DNA of 64,000 bases from Eumeta japonica. Lineage: Eukaryota; Arthropoda; Insecta; Lepidoptera; Psychidae. The first letter of the stretch is position 1, and the number at the start of each line of letters is the position of its first letter. The stretch lies in contig BGZK01000017.1 of the NCBI GenBank assembly GCA_005406025.1, forward strand, positions 620,001 to 684,000, read 5' to 3'. Made by a program: the position numbers and the translations under genes. Shown piece after piece: positions 49,701 through 58,700 of this stretch. The notes beneath the pieces were generated by a model, which was not told the DNA's origin, did not search any database, and saw nothing but the letters and a program-made list of their open reading frames with translations.

Positions 49701-52700
49701 ATTTTTCTAGGCAGTGATCGAGTAAAATTTTTTTCGTTTCCCGTTTTATTTTATAAATCAGGAAACTCAATTTCAGGAAAATCAGAATTCAGGAAAATCA
49801 GAATTTCTGTATCAAAAATTAGATGAGTCTTAGGAACATTTCTTAAATATTTTAAAGCTTTTTGCTCAGCAAAAAAAACACAGAGAGGTGAGAGAGTGCT
49901 TTCGGAAGCTTATTGCCTTTCATGAATAATGGCATAGTATAAAAGAATCTGAAACATTTACTACCCTCGGTAAAAATCATGTTGTATGTAAAATTTTTAT
50001 TCATCCCACTGTTGGGTCATACGCTCCCACAACCTTTATATTTCAGACTAAAGCCTTGGATCTCATGCCCTCCATTTCCACTGCGGTAATGCCGTCCAGC
50101 TCTCCGGGGCATAGAGCAATTGATCGAAGTTAAAAAGTCCTTGGCCAATTCGCCCATGATCCGGATTGAACCCTCGTTCGAAGGTTCTCATCACCACTGA
50201 GTCACATCATCCAAAAAAAGTCACATTTAAATTTCCTAAATTTGATACTTCACGCGAATGCTTACAATTCAGGTCATGCTTTGATCAGTATAAGCTTTTG
50301 ATGAGTAATCATTGTTCTTATTTCTTATACCGATGAAAACTTTACTTAGAGTTATAAGTGATCTGATCAGGCTCGAAAAAAAGAAGAGAGAAATTGAGTT
50401 TGCTTTTCCGCAAAGTAATTATAAAACTCCCATCCTATCTGTCACCGTCAGACGCGCGGATTCAACGATGAGCTAAAGTAAAAAAAATATTTTTTACAGT
50501 GAGACATATATCGAAATATAATATAAAAATATAGATATAAGTGAAAAAAATGTTTGATTGACGAAACACAATATTACTTAGTTTTATATAACAAAGTAGC
50601 TTTTAGATAGGTTAGTATGAACTGAAAACTATATTTCCTTATTGTTTACTTTCAAAATACTTCTATTTTCGTGGGTGGATCTAAAATACAACGAGAAAGA
50701 GTAGCATTTCATTTTAGTTTACACCATTGAAAAATAATTTAACTAATTTTAATTGAGCCGTTGTTGAAATATCTAAAAATTCCACGAACATTTAATTTTT
50801 GCAACACGCTATATAACGTGTACCACACACGAGAGTATAACAAGTCTTTTATCAACTGTAATAAATATTATTTTATACAGCTACTAAGATGGTCAAATGA
50901 GGATCTGACTATCGCACAGAGAGTTCTATAAATGACAGTTTTTCCTACTCCACTACTATTGGAGTAAGAAAAACTGTCATTTATAGACGCTCTAACTATT
51001 CAGTAAGAATGTGTACCAAAATAAAATTTGAACGTAATGAAAATTAATTAATATATAATAGATTTGCTAATAAATTAGCAAATCTTTTGGATTGTACAAT
51101 ACTGGCTGTTGATGAGCGGCAACAACGTTGCAGTACTCAATCTCTAGAGATACTTTACCAATTTTGTGCAAAAACTTTGACGAGATAGGTTGCGAATGGG
51201 ATTAAAAGAAATGTTAGAGATGAACAGGTAACATTTAGAAAATAGATAGGTTGAAATGGATGAAAATTCATTCTTTATCTAATATAACAACTAAGTTCTT
51301 AAGTAAGAACCGTAAACTTTTATATAGCTAGTTAACGAGCAAGTTACAAGAAATAGTGACTAAAATTAACAATTCTATAAGAAAAAAAAAATAAAAATGA
51401 ATGTAAGCACGATCGAGATCATCATGTTTGAAATAAGCAAAAAATATCTGATTGTAATATTTTTATAGGAGGTGAAAAGTTTAGCAAGTAAAAGTTTGAA
51501 AGTGTGGGTGAGATATTTGTAGGTGATAGTTATGGAACGAATGAATTAAAGCTTGCTTCCGATTATGAAGAGTATGTCATAATAAGCGTGTTTAGTTAGA
51601 TATAATGGAGTATTTCTTCTCGACTTAAGAAGATTGCAGAGCGGATGTAGAACATAAACCCACAACCAAAAGCATTGGAAATGCAACGAGAAAGACAATC
51701 CACACGCGCTGCACGTGTGGGTTGTCTTTCTCGTGTTCATTTGTAAAGGATGGAAGAAGTGTATTTATGAAACAAAGATATAGAGCCAATTCGTGTTTAC
51801 GCACACTGACAAGAATTTCAAAAAGATTTATTCTACATCAAAATTTTCATTCTGAAAATACAGTCGAGGAGGGCCAAATTTTACGCACCCAGAACCGATG
51901 ACTTTATATGAAACTATGAATTTGAAAGGAATAAAAGAAGTTATGTACGTGTGTGACAGGTTTTGTACTTGTGTTTAATTGCGATTTTAAAATTCAGAAC
52001 GAAAGTTGAATCCCTCGCTTCGCTTAATAATAAGTTATTTTATATTGTGACTAGGGTATCATTGTATTCTACTAGGCTTATATTCTGACATTGTCTTTGT
52101 ACGTAAGTCTATTCACAAAGTACCACTTTCATACGAAATTTTAATTTTCAACGTCAAATATATTTTGCACCATTGTCAGTTTTAATATATCTGAATTCTA
52201 GTTATAACTCGAGAAAAAAATCTATGCAACGAAATAATCGCATGGTAATCCTGTTCCTTTAATTTCGTTACACGAGACACTGCACACACACACACACACA
52301 CACCACACACACATGAAAGACCAAACAAACTGAGTCATTTCCAATCACGAGTCAAGGCGTCCGGACCTATGTCAAGGTGCGAGTTGTATTGAATAACTTT
52401 CTTTATTCACGCCAGCACGCGTAACGTTACGTGAAAAACCGCACACAGGAAAAAAAATTGCATGTATTTGATTGTGCACCTTGCCCTACTGGCGTAAGTA
52501 TTGAGAAATGGTACTGTGATCAATCGGCTCATTGTGCTGGAATTATTGATTCAGGCATTTAAGTACAATTCTGGCTTGCGGCTTTGATTAAGAAGTAGAA
52601 GGTCGTTTAACAAATTCCTCACCAGCAGCGGCAACTCTTAGCATACGTATTTTTGCTCGAGGTGGTATATAAGATGTTGCTATTTTTCCCGGTGACTTTT

Positions 52701-55700
52701 ATCCTGTCGCCTTCCTCTATAATATTTAAAATGATTATTTATCAAATTGTTTTAATATCCTTGAGATACAATTTTTTTTATTTACATTTACAAGAAGATG
52801 GCTATTAATCATCAATCAGTTGCTATGTCTTCAGCTCTTGTAAAACAAATTACATATCTGGTGACAAAGCATTGATCAAACCAGCTTATTTCTACTTAGA
52901 AACACACATAATGCAAGTATACAATTAATTTAAAAAAAAATGTACAAATGATATGCTGGTTTGATCAGTGCTGTGTCACCAGATATGTAATTTGTTTTAC
53001 AAGAGCTGAATACATAGCAATTGAATGACAACTAATAGACATCTTCTTGTAAATTGGACATATTGAAAAAGGAGTCGTATATGTTTGTTATGTACCCATT
53101 GCAAATATTGTATTATTTGTATTATATTGAATTATGCATATTGCAATATGAAAATGAGATAAATATTACACCTGTATCATAAATGTTCTGTTCTTAGATC
53201 CATATGAAGAGTTTTTCAACGAAAAAAATCCCGAACATTGGCGCATGCAAGCGCAATGGCTTCTGTATAAGAAATTAATGAGACCGCTCAATACCGGAAT
53301 AGCGAAGAACGTTATCATGTTCCTCGGAGACGGCATGAGCATATCGACCTTGGCTGCGACCAGAGTCTACATGGCGAAGGGTCAGGGTTATTTTGGAGAA
53401 GAATTGAAACTCTCCTTTGAAGATTTTCCATACACTGGCCTCTCTAAAGTGAGTTATTTCAAAGATTTACACGTAATAAAAGTTTTCTCATAATTTATTA
53501 TTATCGGTCTACATTACAATTGTATGCTGTAGACCGATACTACAATATTCCTCCCAAAGTCTTGTCTTCAAACTGGTTTTTAGATTTGCATATTCGGCTA
53601 CCGTTAGCTGATCGGAAATGTTGCTCCACTATCTTACGGTCTCCAGAATTCATTTACTCCGTTAATTTTCTGTTCTGTATCAGATGTAAGCCAATTATTG
53701 CTGTTTCGGCTTTCTTGTGAAGTTGTCTATGTTTTTAAAACTGTAGTATGTTATCTCTACTGCTACAAATCTTATACATCAGATAAATTTTATAAGTAAT
53801 AATTTAGCGTCTTTGTTTCTATTTTTACCATTACGGTATATAAAGTTTAATTTTATGCGTAAATAGTATGAAACTAGTCCCCCTAAGGATTACGTCTCTA
53901 CAGTCTCCCCCTGATAATCAGTATGGGCAGGGTGACACCGATCTAAACGTTTGTAACCGTTTAAGTTATTCTTCGGTACTGCATATCGTTCTGGAATCTT
54001 CCGTTGGCTGATCGACAAACGAATTACTGCGTTTGATGTAGTATTACATATGTATTATTGTGAATCCTCAGTTCATTCAATTATCTCGTGAATACAAGTG
54101 CATCTAAACTGTGTTTACACTGAACGTCATACGTCGTAAGGCACGAATTGTATCACGTGTTTTCTTTAATGCTCGGGTCTTCATGTGAAAAATTGTATTT
54201 CAAATCTGTGCATTGATTTTCGCTTGCAGGATCTGTTTATTTATCTTCATTTGATTTCTCAAAATGTTTAAATAAGTACGTAAAAAGTATAAAATTTACC
54301 AGAAACTCTTGTTTTAAGTTTGAAGTTAATAGAAATTTAAGTACTCGAAAGGCATCTTCGGGAATAGCATGTACTTCAAAAATAGTTCCTCTTCTTTCGT
54401 TCATTAGAATTAATAAAAATTTTCATCTTAATAATTTATCTATAAAAGCCAAAAGTAAGACCGAATCGTAAATCGATAGTGAACTTGTTGAATTTAACTG
54501 TTTCACCTTCACGATTCCATATGCTCCCCCACAAACTGCAGTAGAAAAGGTTAACTTTTGCAGACATACTGCGTCGACAGCAACGTCGCGGACTCGGCTT
54601 GCAGTGGGACGGCGTACCTCACGGGCGTGAAGGCCAACTACGGCACGATTGGGGTTTCTGGGGGTGCCGAAAGGGGCAGGTGCGGGGTGAGCGCCGGCGG
54701 TGACGCTGTGCCGGGGCTGACGGCGTGGGCGCAGCGTGCTGGGAAGAAAACGGGTGAGCGCCCTAAAATATACGAACTGATTTGGAGGCAAAATACCGTC
54801 CCTTAATTCTTATGTCTTTATGGAATATCATCTCTTAATTCATTTATATTTAATGTGTCGTGTGTTGCCAGTTGTTACACAGAGCTTTTTGAGTTATTGA
54901 ATAAATCAATTTCAATTTTTTATCCATTTTATTACTCATATTTTATGACTAAACTGTTTATTTTTTTATTGCTGTTGTTTGTTACATATAACCGCTCATA
55001 TATGGCCGGTTGATATATTTCATAGCTTCAACGGTTTCAATATTTATCAAATAATAATTCTAATAGAAGCGTGAGAAGCAACAAAAGATTTTTTTGTAAT
55101 AGAGCCATCGCCGCGAGCGCTACAAGTTATTAAGACTTCCGAAAGTATCTCCAGCTGTCGACGCAAATCTTGTGAAATATGCAAAGAGATCTGCATGAAT
55201 AAAACTGAACAATACTAACTGTCTATTACATTTTAATGAATAATTTAAACAGTATTTTTTTTTTAAACAGTAACAGACAATATTTTATTCATAACTAAAT
55301 ATGATTCAATTTGTAGCAAAACAAGCATAGATACTTAAAACAGTATTTTAAATCTGCAATCGGTAATAAATGTGATAGTTTTTTTTGCATTGCATCGTTT
55401 TATGGATTTCTTGTTATCAAATATTGTCTATGAAGGACGCGCAGCTCATTGAGTAAGAGCTTGCCGGCAAAGATCTAGGTTCTGAGTTCGTTCACTATTG
55501 ATATGCATCACTAGATTTCTTACCTTCTAGTCAAAATCCGAGATAATTAAGTCAATCGTGTCCCTCGTGTAATTATATCATGACGCTACTATTTGCGGGC
55601 TAGGAACTTTGTGACAGGTGCGACGAAACAGTTAATTGATAACACAATCAGCATGTTTTACGAATATTCTTCGATGAAAATATAAATGTACGAAAAAATT

Positions 55701-58700
55701 AATATATGAAAGTTAGAATAAGTAAAAAATTTAAAAAAACCATGTATATAGCCCTTTGCGACCTCTAGCAAAAGGGAGCGGTGTAACCTTTAATTTTATC
55801 TAATTTATTTGAATGAGGTTTATTAATTTATCATCGTACGCCGTCCTTGTACGTTCATGTATTGTATCTCTACACAGACACACGCACACGTATGCACGTG
55901 TGCGTGTGTGCTTTTTCTTTCTCTCTATAGAGAGAAAGAAAAAGTGGTTATATTCTTCTATTTTTCATGCAGTTAACCAAGAACACAAGGTGAGGCATCT
56001 CTTTCATTAATTTTGACCATTTAAAAAGATTAAATACAAAAATAAATAAAACGCAAATTATTATCATATTTTGGTAAAGGCTGTACGATACCGAATTTAA
56101 AAGGAGGAAATATATTATCCAATCAATTATTCTAAAACGTTTTATATGATTAATTCATAATAAAATATATAAACCGCAAGACAATACAAATTTACTAATA
56201 CGCCCACGTCAGAATAACTGATCTTACACAACAAAGCAATATATTTAACTTGACCGTATAAGCACACCTGCTCAGTACCGTTTCAACACATTCTCATTTG
56301 CAAGAAGTGACACTGACTGATGGGCCCGAGAGGCTCGAGCGGAACCGGCGGCAGAGCATTGTGATCGACACGATTTTATTACACGGCATTAAAAGTAGCT
56401 TTAAATATCTGCTAAAATTGAAACAATTCATGGTGTTTATTTTTTGGAAACTTTAGAATCAGTTGGTAAATGATACGTATTTAGAAATGTTTTGTAAATG
56501 TACGTTTCCAAGGACTTATTAGTATTGCATATTTTTAACTTATTTTGCATTACTTACTACGTATTATTCTCTATATAATATAGATACATAAACAGGACGT
56601 CGATATTTTATTTTTCAATATCTTCATCATGCTTATCTTGTTTTATACTTTCGCCTTTTATCAATATCTAGTTTCATTTTCACGCAATGACTTCGGTTTG
56701 GCCTTCATTTGTTTGTATACATGCTGTTTTGATAGTATCATTAAATTTCGGCACCGCCTCGTGCAACTCTTACAGCGGTGTGCTTCAAAATCACACTTGT
56801 AATTGTTAACTGCTAACTGTTAAAGTTAAAAACTAAACTTGTCAAAATGTCTTTGAGATTATCTTAGTTAACTGCCAATTGTGAAGTTAAAACAACGTAT
56901 TTGACGTATTTAGTTTTTACCTTTAACAGTCATCAGTTAATTATTTCAAATGAGAGTTTAAAGCACACCGCTGTTACGCTAACTAAATATTATTATCAAA
57001 TTAATCGGTGTGCAGATGGCACGTAGAAGTTCTTAGCCAACATTCGTAGCGTACACAAACTAGTAGTCCAATAAAAGCAGATAATGAAAAATTGAATAGG
57101 ACCTTTTTTATGTAGATTTTTTTTCCTACAACTTTTACTTGAAACTTTTTTTATATTTCTCATCGTTATCGAGTTATTTTAAAAAAACGCATTTTTCAAC
57201 CCTTTTTTAATTTTTTCATCCCTTTCCCGTCAATTTAAACTAAAATTTCTTTTATAATATCATTATTTATGTTATTACGAACATATTTTTACATATTGCG
57301 CCAAAACTGGTGAGATCATGTTTAATTGGAGATTTTATTGGACTATAGTATAGGTTTGAATTTGATGTACCGGTCGTATAAGAATGTGCATTTACTTTTG
57401 TTCTTCTCTTTGAAACGATAAAACGCATAAGAACTAAGAGATCACGAAAGAAAACCCGCTAAGAGCATGTCGAACTATGCTCACTGCAAAGTTACGAAGC
57501 CGATACCACAAAGAAATGCATTACAGATGAAAAAAACTATGTTGTTACACTTTTTTCCATGTTTCCTACACATATCAGGTATAAGCACTTTAGTCGCCTG
57601 TAACTGGAGAAACAAGTAGGTATGACAACTATTACTCCTAAACTTGTGTAAACTGAAGTACATCAGCAAGCGTTTTCTTCATGGTACTTACATCCTTTTG
57701 CTGAGAAGCGCAGTTTTTCAACAATAACTCAAAAACAGTATATCCGATTATGTACAAAATAATTTTTGTTGAAATTATTTATTAAGCGTTAACTAAGTAA
57801 TTTTCCTCACATTTTTAAAATTTACAGTTTAAAAAGTTGAGGAGGGATACAATTTTTGCTCCTTTCGGAGCGATTATTTCCGAAAATGTTCAAATAATAA
57901 AAAAAAATGGTTGAATACATTATAATATTTTTAAAACCTGTTAAAATATGTACCACATGGATGCTTGCTGAAAAAAAATTTTTTCAGCTTCTGTTACATG
58001 TATGGAGTGATCCCTTTAAAAAAATATTTTTTGTTTTATTTAACTGCGAAACTAAGTAGCAGTATATACAAGACAATAATATTGCGAATTTTAGCTAATT
58101 ACATCTTATAGTTTTTGAGTAAGATGCCTGTAACATACGGACGGATGGACGGACGGACATGACGAAACGATAAGGGTTCCATTTATGTCAGTTTGGCTCG
58201 AAACCCTAAGAAAAGTAAAATCACAGTAAAGTATTTCACAGCAATCGCTACCGTTCCCTTACTCTTTCATGACTTGAATTTGCTTTTTCGAAGTTTCGAA
58301 TCTTGTTCGTGAGCAAACTGACGATTACTTCTTCATTTAACTCAAGACAGGACGTTGGACCCTCTAGTGTAAGGTCCATAAACAAAAGGATATGCTTAAT
58401 AAATAAACATGTGACACAACAGCATTTTGTTGTGATTGTACCCTGTACGTCTCGCCAATTATTGCAGGTGTGGTGACCACGACGCGTATCACGCACGCGA
58501 CGCCTGCGTCTGCGTACGCGCACTCCGCCGAGCGCCGATGGGAGGCCGACGCCGACATACCTGCCGAAGAGAGGTTCTGTCAAGACATAGCCTCTCAGTT
58601 GGTGAGAGGAGAAGTCGGAAGCAAGATAGATGTTAGTTGAAATGTACCCTTATGTGACCCTTATCATTTGCAAACAATGATTAACGTCATCAAGGACCAA

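Larger units (their letters stand above)
40722..53197 (+). other. Gene 2 intron 1 (12.5 kb), repeat-rich
   Basis: Phase 1 intron. Contents in order: repeat R (41105-41345), tandem array (41640-41840), two hexamer stretches (42030-42170, 42470-42620), GC-rich patches (43225-43350, 44755-44840, 45160-45215, 46985-47100), a SINE (46085-46310), a mariner (47547-48738), three hairpins, a tRNA-type SINE (50050-50205), a CA microsatellite and a foldback element (52787-53053). Confidence 0.75.
54754..58467 (+). other. Gene 2 intron 3 (3.7 kb)
   Basis: Phase 1. Contains a tRNA-like SINE scrap (55437-55495), paired inverted repeats (55879-55944), a foldback MITE (56773-56973) and a CCGTCC-type repeat remnant (58126-58210). 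Confidence 0.85.

Noticed and set aside
50050..50205. Possible tRNA gene on the minus strand
   Set aside because: A- and B-box-like sequences are too close and no cloverleaf can be drawn; fits a tRNA-derived SINE.
54423..54791. 122-codon minus-strand open frame
   Set aside because: Antisense of gene 2 exon 3, whose GC-rich codons remove stops on the other strand.
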